Shown piece by piece: positions 1-13,630 of a stretch of 64,000 bases of DNA. The notes under the pieces are model-generated. The model did not search any database and was not told where the DNA came from. It worked only from the letters and a program-made list of their open reading frames with translations. The translations under genes and the position numbers were made by a program. Each line of letters opens with the position of its first letter. Positions within the stretch are counted from its first letter, which is position 1. The DNA lies in NCBI GenBank assembly GCA_016946835.1, contig JACVTC010000001.1, positions 3,324,501 to 3,388,500 on the forward strand. The letters are read 5' to 3'. Source of the DNA: Neocallimastix lanati (nom. inval.) (lineage: Eukaryota; Neocallimastigomycota; Neocallimastigomycetes; Neocallimastigales; Neocallimastigaceae).

Positions 1-269
1 ATTTCAATGTTAAATAAGAAAACATTTGAATTTATATACTGTTTTAAAAAATGAAAAAAAAAAAAAAAAAAAAAAAAAAAAGCAAATTCATAAACAATCA
101 AAATTTATAATATAAATTTATTTTACATTAATTGAAAAATATTAATTATAGTACTTTCAACTTCTTCGTCAACAGAAACAGCAACAACAATAGTAACAAC
201 AACAACAACAACAACAATAATAATAATAAAAATAATAATTATAATAATAATAATAATTATAATAATATT

Positions 270-351
<82 letters not shown>

Positions 352-859
352 GTAATAATAATAATAATAATAATAAATAATAAATAATAATATTATTTAT
401 TATTTATTATTATTTTAATATAATCAGTAAGCAAATATTTATTCATATGTATTTAGTAATGTTATGTGCTCAAATATTAAAAATAAATTATTATTGTTAT
501 TATTATTGAGGTTAAATTTTATATGCAATTATAAATTATAAATATTTAAAAAATTTATATATTTAATGAAATGTATTAATCATTTCATTAAAAATAAATT
601 ATAAATTATAACAAAAGATAAAAGAAGTATATTTTTTGTAATATTCTTTTTAAAGAAATTTTACATAATAATAATAAAAAGTCAAAGAAATTATATATAA
701 GAAATTATTAAATCAATGAATAAATATATATATGTTTTAAAGTATAATATATATTAAATTTCATTATATATATTATATAAATTGTTAAATTAATAATTTA
801 TAATTTACATGTACATAAATAATTAATTTTTGTATAAATATAAAAAGAGATAAGACAAA
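1..859. other. AT-rich left edge with (AAT)n microsatellite
   Basis: A poly-A run lies at about 51-80 and a long AAC/AAT triplet microsatellite at about 181-390. Read on the plus strand from about 150, a short S/T- or N-rich stretch precedes the triplet run and follows an acceptor-like 'attatag'. It could therefore be the last exon of a gene that begins left of the window, but no domain is visible and a non-coding microsatellite is equally likely. From 400 to 859 nothing but A/T-rich sequence is seen; this would contain the promoter of the gene starting at 860. Confidence 0.4.
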
Positions 860-1867
860 ATGCAAAGTGTTGAAAAATCTCAATACGTTTGTGCTGAATG
901 GGATTATGAGGTTCACATGCATATTCACATATAATTATATAGTAATTTTAATTTTTTGAAATAAATTATAATTAACGAGAACTATATTAATAAAAATATA
1001 TACTCATTTATTTGAATATCAATAAAAATAAAGTCAATTGAAAACAATGAATTAACTTTTAAATCTGGAGATTATATTAAAATTGTTAGTACAGAAAATG
1101 ATGACTGGTGGGAAGGTATTTTAAATGGATTTCAAGGTTTTTTCCCGGCAAATAGAGTTAGAAAAGGTTATTTTTTCAATCTTTATCAAAATAATTTTAA
1201 ATATCTTTATAAATTTCATTTACATTATTATATAATAATAATAATAATAGCAAATTTAATCATGTTAATAATCTTTGGTTCTCTTATTACTATTATTAAT
1301 AATAATATTATTTATTTAAATTTTTATATATGTTCAATAAATAAACGCAAAAATTATAAATATTTTAAAAATATTCAAATAATAAAATATATAAAACTTA
1401 TTATTTGTAATTAGTTACTCCAGAAGAAACCGAAATTGTTAATGAAAGTATTAATTCTAGAAGAAATACTTTGCAATTAACGCATAATTTAGAAAATGTT
1501 ACTCCAACAACAGAAACAAGTTATGATATGAATTATACTGATACTAGTGAAGCGGAGAAACAAATTTCTCCATTATCACCTGCTTCTGATACAAATTCAA
1601 CAGAAAATCAAATATCTCATACTCAATATTCAATAGATGATCAAGAAATTAATATGTCGTCTATAGTAAATAATCAACTTCCTGAAAATTGGGTATCAGA
1701 ATATGATGAAAATACTAGTAAATATTACTATAGAAATATTCAAACCAATGAAACATCATGGGAATTCCCTGTGCGTAATTCAAACATAGAAGAATATGTA
1801 ATATATAATATAAATATATCTATAAATATTAATATATAATTTTATTATATTATTGTATTATATTATA

Positions 1868-1898
<31 letters not shown>

Positions 1899-2226
1899 TT
1901 AAAAGCTCTAAATATTAAAAATAAAATATTATTATCGTTATAATATAAATTATATATGGGAACGTGTATATTTAAATGGTTTTATCATATAAAAATGGTT
2001 AACAATGACAATGAAAATTTAAAGGAAAAAAAATTACCTATTGGATGGAAAGCAGGTTATTCAGATGGTGTAATATATTGTTATAATGAATATACAAATG
2101 AATCACGTTGGGAAGAACCAAAGGTTATTTTTTTTAATTCTATTTTAATTATATATATTATAATAATTCAATGACAATACTACTACTATTAATAATAATC
2201 TACTACTACTACTACTACTACTACTA

Positions 2227-2280
<54 letters not shown>

Positions 2281-2528
2281 GAATACAGAAGAGCAAGAAA
2301 GTATAAAACAAGAAACTGTTGATAGTAATTCCACTTCTCTGTTGAATAGTAAAGTACAAATTAACTTACCTGCTAAAAAAAATAGAAAATCTAGTGATTC
2401 AGGTGTAAAATATGAATCAGCTTATGAAAAATATCATTGGAAGCAATGTTTTGTTATATTATGTGGTAATATTTTATTAATTTATAAAAAGTTTGTGGGT
2501 GCATTATCAGTAAGTTAACCTATTAACC

Positions 2529-2568
<40 letters not shown>

Positions 2569-2620
2569 TTTTTATAATAAATTAATATTATAATATTATA
2601 TATAAAATCTCTCTCTCTCT

Positions 2621-2660
<40 letters not shown>

Positions 2661-3435
2661 CTTTATTTTGCTTTGTATATATATTATTTTATCAATATAT
2701 TTTTAATATTCAATATTAATTTTTGAAAAATAAATAAATATATATATATATATATAAAATAAAATTTTTAAAAAACTATTTAGGAACAATTACCAGTAAA
2801 ATATATTAATATTAAAAATTGTAAAGTTGAAAAATCAAAAAAAAAGAAAAATGTTTTACATATTACTTCAACAATAAATGAAATAGTAACATTAAGTTGT
2901 AGTAATGAAAGTGATGTCAATGCATGGATTGAAGAAATACAGTGTTATTCTAAAAATGGAGATGATGATAATGATTCAGGTAAGATATATATATACATTT
3001 ATATATGTAAAATTAACATTATCATTGGTGTTGTTGATTTTATGCAATATTTAATTAATAAATATAATTTAATTAAAGTTTAATCATCCTTATTTTTTTG
3101 ATTTATACCAATATTTATTACTATTATTATTAATTAATTAATTAATTATGCTATCTTTATTAGAGATTATTGAAATGTTGGAGAAAGAATTAGCAAAGGT
3201 GGATGATGGTTGTAAGATATTAATTGAATAATCATAGATTATTGAATATTAAAAAAAAAATATATATTATTTATCTATATTTGATAACCAACTGTACTGT
3301 TCTTTATTATTAATTATTATATATTTATATATTTAATTTATTTAATAATATAAATATCTACATATTTCTATAGCAAAGAAAAAATATAAAAAACTTGGTC
3401 AAGGTACTTTATTTTAGTTTTATTTTATATTTTTA

Positions 3436-3472
<37 letters not shown>

Positions 3473-4484
3473 TAAAAAATCTGAATTTATTTATATATAT
3501 TATTATTATTATTTATATTATAATATATAGCTGAAAATAATGAAGAAAAATCAAATAAATCGTCAAAGAAGACATTTGGAATTAAATTTATTAAGGTAAT
3601 ATATATTTATTTTTAAATTATTAATTATATATATTTTTTCAAAAAAAAAAAATTAAAAATTAAAAATAAAAATAAATAAATTAAATCAATATTATTGATT
3701 ATAGAAATCCTTTTCTCAAAATAATTTATTAAATGGTATAAATAATATTTATAATATTATTTATTATTATAACAATAATTTTATATTTTGATATTTTGAT
3801 AATAATAAGATAAAATATGTTAAATCTTTTAATTATATATATTACTATATAGATGATTTGATATTTGGTGGTTCACTGGAAGAACAAACTCAAAAAGAGG
3901 GTACAGATATACCAAGAATCATTATAGATTGTATAACTGAAATTGAAAAAAGAGGTAATTAATATTTTCTTATATATTTATTATTATTATAGTAATATAT
4001 ATATATATATATATATATATACATTATTTAAAATAAAAGGAAAAATTAAATTATTAAAATTAATATATATATTCAAACCAATATTTATATCATTAAAAAA
4101 TTATTATTTAAGGTATTGAAACAGAAGGTATATATCGTTTATCTGGTAATTCCGCTGTTGTTAATAGATTAAAAGCTCAATATAATAAGGGTGTATATCA
4201 TTTATAAATTATAATAAATAAATTTATATTTAATTTATAATTTAACTCATAATTAGTTTGTCTATATATATATATATATATATAAATTAATTATATAACT
4301 AATTTAAAAAAAAATTTATTTTTTTTTTTTTCAATAATTAAAAATAGGGGAAGTTGTAAACTTTGATGATGACGAAATAGATATTCCAGTTTTATCATCA
4401 TTATTGAAATTATACTTCAGAGAATTAAAGGATACATTAATACCAACAAGCATGTATGAAAGCTTTTTAGAAGCATTAAGTATG

Positions 4485-4518
<34 letters not shown>

Positions 4519-4912
4519 TAAAAAATACTATATAATTATTATTATTATATTATATTATTTATTTATAAAAAAAAAAAAAAAAAAAAAAAGGAATTAATGA
4601 TGAAGGTCAACGATTACAACAATTTTATGAATTAATTCATTGCTTACCTACAGTAAATTTTAATGTACTTGCTTATCTAATGAAACATTTAAAGGTTAAT
4701 AATAATAATAATAATAATAATGCTGACGTTGATGCTGATAATAATGATAAAATATATATATATATCATGAATAATTATTCATCCATTCTTTTTATATTAT
4801 TTTTTTTATCGATAATAATAATATTATTATACTATTATATAGAAAGTATCAGAACAAAAAGATGAAAATAAAATGGCAATTAATAATCTTGCTATTGTTT
4901 TTGGGTAAAATC

Positions 4913-4959
<47 letters not shown>

Positions 4960-5178
4960 TATATATTAAATCTTAAATTAATTATTGAATTTTATATGTT
5001 TAAATATAAAAAATTTATATAAATATTTATTAATAGTCCAACTTTAATAGCTAGAACAACCGATAAAGAAGCGTTAGCTGCAACTATTATTTCAGATATG
5101 CCATATCAAAATAGATTAATTGACATTATTATAACATATGAGGATTATTTCTTTCAAAAACCTACATCAGAAGATTGA
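860..5178 (+). CDS. SH3-WW-WW-PH-RhoGAP protein, 16 exons
   Basis: Predicted GTPase-activating protein for Rho-family GTPases, expected to act at membranes and the actin cytoskeleton. I assembled 16 exons giving 618 residues: 860-910, 1034-1166, 1415-1770, 2025-2123, 2282-2509, 2784-2979, 3164-3211, 3374-3403, 3531-3595, 3705-3735, 3853-3954, 4113-4190, 4348-4479, 4591-4694, 4843-4904, 5037-5178. All phases join without a stop. Domains in order: SH3 (about 10-60, with ELTFKSGD, DDWWEG and GFFPANRV); WW1 (about 150-180, LPENW...TSWEFP); WW2 (about 183-213, LPIGW...SRWEEP); PH (about 245-350, with a Trp near its end in NAWIEEI); a Lys/Ser linker made of micro-exons; and RhoGAP (about 425-610) with the arginine finger in GIYRLSGN (Arg455) and the NLAIVFGPTLI helix. 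The start ATG directly precedes the SH3 strand. The donor of exon 3 (gtgcgt) and the ends of exons 4 and 7 are the least certain junctions. The domain order matches animal ARHGAP12/ARHGAP27. Family assignment is firm; the GTPase target is unknown. Confidence 0.9.
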
Positions 5179-5904
5179 AGACAATTAAATTTTCATACAA
5201 TAAGAATAATTAAATTTTAGAATAATAATAATTTCCATATATTCTATCTTTAATTTATTTATTTTTTTTTTTTTTTTTTTTTTTATTGTTATGTTATTAT
5301 TAATTTTTTGTTTAATATATATAACATTAAGCTATTAATTCATTTTACAAATAAAATATAATAATATTATAGTATTAATAAATATTTATACCATTATAAA
5401 TTAAAATAACATAATTATAAAAAAAAATCAATAAAATATATATAAATATATAATCATATATATATATTATTAATATATATAAAAATTAAATTAGAAAATA
5501 ACAAATAAAAAAAAGTATTTAAAAAATTACATTAAAATAAACTTAAATCTAAAAACCAGAAACATATTTAAATATAGCATTTTGATGTAAATAGAAATTA
5601 ATAGCGGGGTTTGTAATGATATTAATGTAAAAATATTTATATTCTTAAATATGAAAGTATTAAAATTGTAAATAAAAAAATGCTTAGTAACGAAAATAGA
5701 AATATATGTTTTTAACCAGAAAAAGAATTAAATATATATATGTATATATATATAATTCTAAGAAAGCTACTTTTTTGTCATAAAAAAACACTCATCAATT
5801 GACATTATAGTATTAAAATTGAAAAATTTTAAATACTTTTTATTTTTATATATAAATTATAACCTATTCATTATTTCCTTATTTTACTTTTTATTTTTAT
5901 TTAA

Positions 5905-5936
<32 letters not shown>

Positions 5937-6518
5937 TTTAATATTTATTTTATTTTATATATATAAATTATAATTTATTCAATATTTTCTTATTTTATTT
6001 TTTATTTTGTTTTATATTTAAGAAAATTTTATTAAATATTGTATTGTTGAAACAAATAATAAAATTAATTTATTTATATAAAATTTTTAATTTGATTTTA
6101 ATGATTTTATTATTTTCCATTTATAGAATCTTATTTAAAAAATCAAAAAGGAAAATTCTTTTTATCATTAATATTAAAATTCTAAAAATTATTTTATTGC
6201 CTACAAATTATAATTAAATTTATAGTTTTGTTATTTAGTTTTCTTCATTTTACATTTTATAATTTCCCCACATAATAATTTTGAATCAGTCAATAATTAA
6301 AAAAAAAAATAATAATAATAAATGAATAACTTAAAAACCTAAATATATTAAAAAATAATAATTATAATAATATATATAATAATTAATTTTAATAATTATA
6401 ACAATCTTTATAACTATTAATGATGATAATAATAGTATTATAATAGTAATTAATAATTAGTGATAATAATATTTTAATAATACTTATAATTCTATTTATA
6501 ATATTAATAATATATATA

Positions 6519-6655
6519 ATAAATAATAAATAATAAATAATAAATAATAAATAATAAATAATAAATAATAAATAAATAATAAATAATAAATAATAAATAA
6601 TAAATAATAAATAATAAATAATAAATAATAAATAATAAATAAATAATAAGTAATA
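6519..6655. repeat. (TAAATAA)n heptamer microsatellite
   Basis: About 19 units of a 7-bp AATAAAT-type repeat, interrupted twice by single 4-bp AAAT slips. The same heptamer family recurs near 57345-57545. Confidence 0.9.
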
Positions 6656-7666
6656 ATATATTTCTTTTATTATAAAATGCAGTAAATCAATTTTTTTTAC
6701 AATTATTAAAATAAGAGCTAATTATTATTGTTTTAGCTTTAATTTTTATATATTATTTTTATCGTAGTGTTTTACACATAAGAATTCTAAAAATTTTTAA
6801 AATATTGCTTTTTTTGATTGGTCATTATTCCTAAATTTACAAATTAATAATACATAGCAATATATATCAAATCAATATTTTAAAAAAATAAAAATTTTGT
6901 TAAATTAACGTCTGAAGATTTTAGAAATATAAAATATTTTGATGAAAAATAAAGTCGAATAGATTGGTTAGTAAACATCAATATAGATAAAGAATATATA
7001 TAGATAATTACTTTGAAGGCATATATATTATATTTATATATTTAATGGTCTTTTATAATATATTTATAATATTTATTAGAGAGGATTTTTTAGATTTATA
7101 TATTTATATTGCTCAGTTTTAAGAGTTTACATAAAATTTTCATCTTTCTTTTTTTTTTTTTTTTTTTTTATTTTTATTTTAATATATTAAACTATAATGA
7201 TATAATATTATATTCAAAAAAAAAAAAGGTGGTATTGCAATTATATCTTGTAGTGTATTTGAATAGTTTATTATTTTCAAATATTATACTATTGATAATA
7301 AAATTTTAATAAGAAAAAGAATATAAATAATTTCAACTAGAATGAATAAAAATTTATATTAAAAATTCATTCGTTTTAATAGATCACTTTTTTTAATAAT
7401 TTTTTTAAAAAAAATGTGGAGATTGCTTAATTCTAAATTTTTAAAATTAATTTATCCAACTAAAATTTTAGTGGTTTATTTATCCATGAAATAAATAATA
7501 AAAATAATTTTACAAATTATAATGTAATGAAAAATGAATAATAAAATATCTATCAAATATTTGAAGTTTATTATATGTAAAATATTATAATATATTAATA
7601 AATAATAAGTTTAAATAATAATTTTAAATAATTTAAACAGTAACAATAATAATAACAATAATTATA

Positions 7667-7885
7667 ATAGTAATAGTAATGATAATAGTAATAATAATAG
7701 TAATAGTAATAGTAGTAGTAATAATAATAATAATAATAATAGTAATAGTAATAGTAATAGTAATAGTAATAGTAATAGTAATAGTAATAGTAATAGTAAT
7801 AGTAATAGTAATAGTAATAGTAATAGTAATAGTAATAGTAATAGTAATAGTGTTAGTAATAGTAATAATAATAATAATAATTTAG
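7667..7885. repeat. (TAATAG)n hexamer microsatellite
   Basis: Hexamer array, pure between about 7737 and 7850 and degenerate (TAA/TAG mixture) on both sides. Its Ile-Val translation is an artefact of the repeat. Confidence 0.9.
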
Positions 7886-9168
7886 TATGATAATAATTAA
7901 TAAATTAATTATTAATTATTAATTTATCACTAATTTAATTTTTTAGTAAAATCGATTTTTTTTTGAATTCTAAATAAATCAATTATTATTATTATTTTGG
8001 ATATCTTATACATTTCAGACATTGTTTATATAAATTGTGTCTTGTATAATATTTATTATCATAATACATATATTATATATGGTGCTTTATATAATTAATA
8101 TAGTATATTTATTAATTAAAAAAAATTATTTTTGAATATAAAATTAATAATGAAAAAACGTGTGATATTGTGAATATGTTTTTACAATAATGTATATTTC
8201 AATTTTATGTAAACAAATTTTAAAATATAGTTAATACTTAATATTTATTTTATTATATATTATATATCTCACAATAAAATAATACCATTTTTATTAATAA
8301 TAAAAAAACTTGTAATAATAGTTTGGAATATATATATATATACTTTTTTTTTTCAATATTGCATTTATCAATTTTATTTAAACCATTTTTAAAAATTTCT
8401 CTCTTTTCACAAAATATGATTAATATTATTATTTTTAATAAAAAAAGGAATATAAAACTGAAATATTTCATTATTTCCGCATTTTTAATATTTTTTTAAG
8501 AGTACTTTTTTATTATATATTTCATTATAATAAATATCAAAGAAATAAAATATATAAAATAAACAAAATATTTTAGATTATATTTATTATATATTTTCCC
8601 TTCTAAATATTACAAGGTTAATATTTAATACTTAATTAATATTTATTATTTAATATTTAATGTTTATTATTTAATATTTTTTATTATTTCATTTTAACAA
8701 AAAATATATTTTTATTTTTATATTTTTTTTTTTTAATTTTAGTTAGATGTCGATGAAAATTAATTAATACTTATATATTATTTAATTTAAAAAATTCATA
8801 TATTAGTGTATATTACATGGAAATTGAAATTGGTGATATTTTTGTAAATACTAAATTTTATAATTTCATATAATTAAATATATGTAGTAAATATTTTATT
8901 TTAATTGATACATATATTAAAATAAACGCTTATTACTATTTATGAATATAATATTATAATATATTAGTATATTACAATATATTGCAATATATTGATAATT
9001 AAATGTATATATTTTATTATTATTTTATTTTTATAATTTACAATTTTTTTTTTTTTAATTTTATTATTAAACTTTCGTCTTTTTTTTTTTTATTCATATT
9101 TTTAAGAAACTTTTTTGTTAAATTGATTTATTTTGATATTTAATTTTTCAATATATTCAAATTTAAAA

Positions 9169-12100
9169 ATGAGTTTATCAGGAGGGTTAAGATTAACAGA
9201 TTTAAATGATTTTATTACACCTTCGCAGGCTTGCGTAAAACCGATTAGTGTTCCAAAAACGGATAGCGCGGTATATATTTACTAAAGATTATATGTTTTA
9301 AGAAATTAAAAAAAAAAGTTTAAAGTGGATAGAAATGAAAAATTAGTATTAATTGAACGAAAAAATGAATAACAACAAATGATTAATAATAAAAAAAAAT
9401 GAAAAATAAAAATAAATAAATGAACAATGCAGAATCATTTTGTTGAGTAAAATAATGACATTATAAGTTTTATTATTATTTTAGTTAATAATTTGAATCA
9501 CTAAAATTTGCGGGGAATTATAGAGGACAAATATTTTTTATATAATTTTAAAATAAAGTTGAACTTTTTTTTTTTCTCCTCATTATACTTTTTTTTTTTT
9601 TTTTTTATTTCATTCAATTTTTTTTTTTTAAAAAAAAATAATATAATATTATTTCATAATAAAGGTATTTATTTTAAAAATATAATGTATATATTACTTA
9701 CTATTTACTAACATTAAATAAAAAATAAGATAAAAATAAAATAATCAATATTTTAAGACTATCAATAAATAACAATTGTTAATTAATAAAAACATTTCTT
9801 TTTTTAAAAAAAAAAATATTAATTTACTTTGTAGAAATAATTATTTTAAGAATTTAATATCATTGTATTGTATGGATAAAATAAAAAAGATTTAATAAAA
9901 TTTTATATATCATAATTATTCATAATAATTTTTTTTTATTTTTTATTTTTTTTTTTTTGCAATTAATTTTATATCATCCAAATATTTATTTGAAACAACC
10001 TATAGACCCAAATTAAGATTGATGAGGACACTGGTGATTATTATGAAATTAATGCATTTGGAGAAGAAACGAAGTTAGAAGCTGCTACTATTACTCTTAA
10101 TGATTGCTTAGCATGCAGGTATATTAAAATATTAAAATAATAACGATACTATTACAAAGTAATAATTTCATATTTTAATTTTTATAATAATGTATTATTA
10201 ATATAATACATTAATGTATAATTAAAAAAATATAAATATCAAGTTATGTCGGTTTTTAATTAAATATAATATATATATTAATGTATATACTTGATATATT
10301 TGTATATAGTGGATGTATTACCTCGGCTGAGAGTATGCTTGTTTCTTTACAAAGTCATAAAGAATTATATAATGTTATTGGTGATAATAGAATAGCAATT
10401 GAGGTAATATTAAAATAATAATAAAAAGGACTTTAGATCTTTAAATTTATATTAAGACAATTGTATTTTTTTTTTTTTTATTTAATTTATTTCTCTGTAT
10501 TAGACTGGTCAACTTCAAAGATTGAGAACAATAATTATTTCTATATCTCCACAATCAAGAGCTTCAATAGCATCCAAATATAATTTATCAATTCAAGAAG
10601 TTTATGATAAATTGAATTGGTTTTTCAAAGAGCACCTTGGTGTAAATTATGTAGTTGATACCTCCTTTTCAAGAGACCTTTCATTAATTGAAAGTGCTAA
10701 AGAATTTGTTAAAAGATATATAGAGTATTATAAAAATGATAATAAACAAGGTATATTACCAATGATCTCAAGTTCTTGTCCAGGTAAATCTCTAATATAT
10801 ATTAAAAATTATTTCAACATTATAATATAAAAACGCATAATATTTAAATATTCATTTGAATAATAGCATTTAAATAATAATTTAAAAAATAATATATATT
10901 AATGCTTTTCAATTATTTTAATATTATTTATATTGTTTTATATATCTTACTAATAACATTATTTATATTAATGCACTTTTTTTTTTTTTTTTTTATCATT
11001 ACATTCAATTTATAATAGGTTGGATTTGCTATGCGGAAAAAACTCATGATTTTATTTTACCATATATTGATACCACTAAATCACCACAACAAATTATGGG
11101 ATCAATTATTAAATATTATATTGGTACTAAATTAGGTTTATTACCAAATCAAATATACCATGTTTCTGTAATGCCATGCTATGATAAAAAATTAGAAGCT
11201 TCTCGTCCATACTTTTCTAATGATGAATATAAATCTCGTGATGTTGATTGTGTAATTACTACCCGTGAAATTGAAAAAATGTTTGAGGAACAAAATTTAG
11301 ATATAAAAACTATTCCAGCATTACCATCTGATGGATTGTAAGTTGAGAAAAAAAAAGGAAAAAAGGAAAAATAGATATAAAAGAATAATATTTGAATAAA
11401 ATTTAAAATAATTAATATAAAATAAATATTAAGAGTAAAAACTAATTAACTTAACGTATATACTATATTTATTTAATTTATATATATATATATATATATA
11501 TTTTATTAAATATATCGATAAATTATTATCTTTAATAAAAGTTTAACTAAATATGGTATATCAAATGAAACCGGCGAATCCATATTGTTAGGTACTTTAG
11601 GTTCTTCTTCTGGAGGTTATTTACATTTCTTAATGAAATACGCTGCTTATCATTTATTTAAAATAGTTGTAACTGATGAAAATATAATAAACGCTACCGG
11701 ACCAATTAGATTTAAGCAAGGTAGAAATGTAGATTATAAAGAAGTACATTTAGTTAATCCTGAAAATGAAAATGAAATATTATTATGTTTTGTATATGCA
11801 TATGGTTTTAGAAATATTCAAAATTTAGTAAGAAAAGTTAAGAATGTAAATAATCCAAAAATAAATAAGCCTCTTCCATTCCATTATGTTGAAGTTCAAG
11901 CTTGTCCCTCTGGTTGTATTAATGGTGGTGGTCAGTTGAAACCAGATGATGGCTCTAATTATGTTTCTAAAGAATGGATTGAACAAACTGAAAATGCCTA
12001 TCAAAGTATATCTTTAGTTAACGGTTTCCAAGATCCAACAGAGAATTCTGCTATTGATGAATTATATAAGTAAGTATCAAAATTATATTATTGATATTAT

Positions 12101-12324
12101 TAATAAAGATATATGTTATATATTATATATATACGAATTAATAATATTAAAAACATATGTATATTAAAATAAAAAATATTAATTATTTTTAAAAAATTTT
12201 TTATTAATATTATTTTAGGGAATGGTTAGAATCATCAGATTCTGAAAAAGCAAGAGCTTTGTTACATACAGAATATAAGGTGATAAAGAAAGAAGAAGTC
12301 AATGCATTAATGGTTTCATGGTAG
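9169..12324 (+). CDS. NAR1: NAR1/CIAO3 cytosolic Fe-S assembly protein, 7 exons
   Basis: Fe-only-hydrogenase-like protein that, in the known CIA pathway, carries two [4Fe-4S] clusters and links the scaffold complex to the targeting complex that loads Fe-S clusters onto cytosolic and nuclear enzymes. Exons 9169-9270, 10006-10118, 10310-10403, 10504-10783, 11019-11337, 11542-12069 and 12219-12324 join in phase to give 513 residues, in the usual size range. N-terminal cluster ligands are Cys22 plus the CLACSGC motif (Cys68, 71, 74). The H-cluster-like ligands are Cys195 (SSCPGW), Cys250 (VMPCYDKK), Cys424 and Cys428 ([11 protein letters not shown]). SSCPGW, rather than the hydrogenase TSCCPGW, and the lack of extra N-terminal ferredoxin domains argue for NAR1 and against hydrogenosomal hydrogenase. 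The N-terminus ([11 protein letters not shown]) is also typical of NAR1. The protein ends in Ser-Trp, as CIA-associated proteins often do. The ATG at 9169 is the only in-frame start before the conserved N-terminus. Confidence 0.95.
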
Positions 12325-12634
12325 ATTAATAAACTCAAACATAGAAAGAAAAAATAATATATAAATATATTTATTATTAGAAGAAAAAAAGAATTTATTA
12401 TATGTTAATATAATATTATACTTTTTATAAAAAGTAAAAATATGATGAAAACTATAATTCTTCTTTTACAAAGAATTAAAGAATTATTCAATTTTTATAT
12501 AATATTTAAATATATAAAAATATATATAGATTTCAAATAGCAATGCTTTTTTTTTTTTTTTTTTTAAAAAATTTATTAGAAATTATTTATTATTTTCATA
12601 TTTTCATAAATAGTTTTTATATATATATATATTC

Positions 12635-12675
<41 letters not shown>

Positions 12676-12759
12676 TTTTTTTTGTTTTATTTTAATTTTT
12701 AGATATTAAATTATAATATATATAATTTTGTTTTATATATCATTATAATAAATAATAAT

Positions 12760-12799
<40 letters not shown>

Positions 12800-13140
12800 G
12801 TAATAATAATAATAATAATAATAATTATAATTAATAAAAAAAAATTTTTTTATTTTAATATATTATATTAATAAAAAAGATGTAATTATTTGTCATTTTT
12901 TCGATTAAACGTAAATTTTGTTATTTTAAAATTAGTAATATATTTTTATTATCTTGTTTTTAAATAAGATAATAATAATTATTATCATAAATAATAAAAT
13001 TAAAATAAAAATAAAATAAAAAATAAAAAAATAAATAAAATATAAAATAAATAAAAAAAATATGCATAATTTTAGCATAATCATGTATAAACTATATCTT
13101 TAAATAATTTTACGAATTAGATTTATTTAATTTATTTTTA
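12325..13140. other. Intergenic AT-rich DNA after NAR1
   Basis: Poly-T tracts near 12548 and 12640-12674, an (AAT)n run at 12760-12830 and A-rich filler. No gene is seen. Confidence 0.6.
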
Positions 13141-13519
13141 AATGTTTTTTCATGATGAAATTATAGCTTTAAGTAATCAACACTTTAGTATTAGAATATG
13201 CCAATAAAGTAAAGAATCTTTCCTTACTTCCTTCTTATTCTAATATCTTAGAATATGAAAATTTCATAAACAGGTATATTTTAATATTCCTTCTTGGTGG
13301 AATTTCAGCTTTAGATAAGGTACAATTCGATACTGGGGGACCGAGACATTTAAGTGAACAACTCCTGGTGATCATATTACTACACATAGTATACATCACA
13401 CCGAAATTTTTATAACTTTTGAACTTATTTTTATTCTTTATTACATTAAATATTCTATGATTAATTAAATTTTTTTTTTTTTTAATTTTATTTTATTTTT
13501 TTTATTTTTAAATTATATA

Positions 13520-13570
<51 letters not shown>

Positions 13571-13630
13571 TTTTATTTTATTAAATGTAATACATAAAAA
13601 TATTTTAATCTATTTAATAAAGCACTGAAA
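13141..13630 (+). mobile_element. LINE 3'-end fragment (internally deleted)
   Basis: 13235-13360 matches 16890-17010 of the longer element next door (shared tract 'ccttcttggtggaatttca'). 13365-13460 matches about 17350-17460 (shared 'atcacaccgaaattttt'). The roughly 350 bp that separate these two blocks in the longer copy are missing here. 13581-13627 also matches 17551-17590 ('ctatttaataaa'), which places the element tail in both. This is a second, shorter insertion or duplication of the same retrotransposon, in the same orientation. Confidence 0.75.

Larger units (their letters stand above)
5179..9168. other. Intergenic AT-rich DNA, 4 kb
   Basis: No coding exon is recognised. The stretch holds poly-T/poly-A tracts, (TAT)n and two microsatellites listed separately. 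ORFs here translate to low-complexity Phe/Ile/Asn/Val peptides from simple repeats and are not believed. Confidence 0.6.

Noticed and set aside
7679-7885. Ile-Val repeat ORF
   Set aside because: Translation of a (TAATAG)n hexamer microsatellite; no start context, no flanking coding sequence.
9508-9711. Phe-rich 67-residue ORF
   Set aside because: Lies inside the first intron of NAR1, whose flanking exons join in phase.
11019-11337. True [FeFe]-hydrogenase (hydrogenosomal)
   Set aside because: SSCPGW rather than TSCCPGW, NAR1-type N-terminus, C-terminal Trp and no extra ferredoxin domains or targeting peptide.
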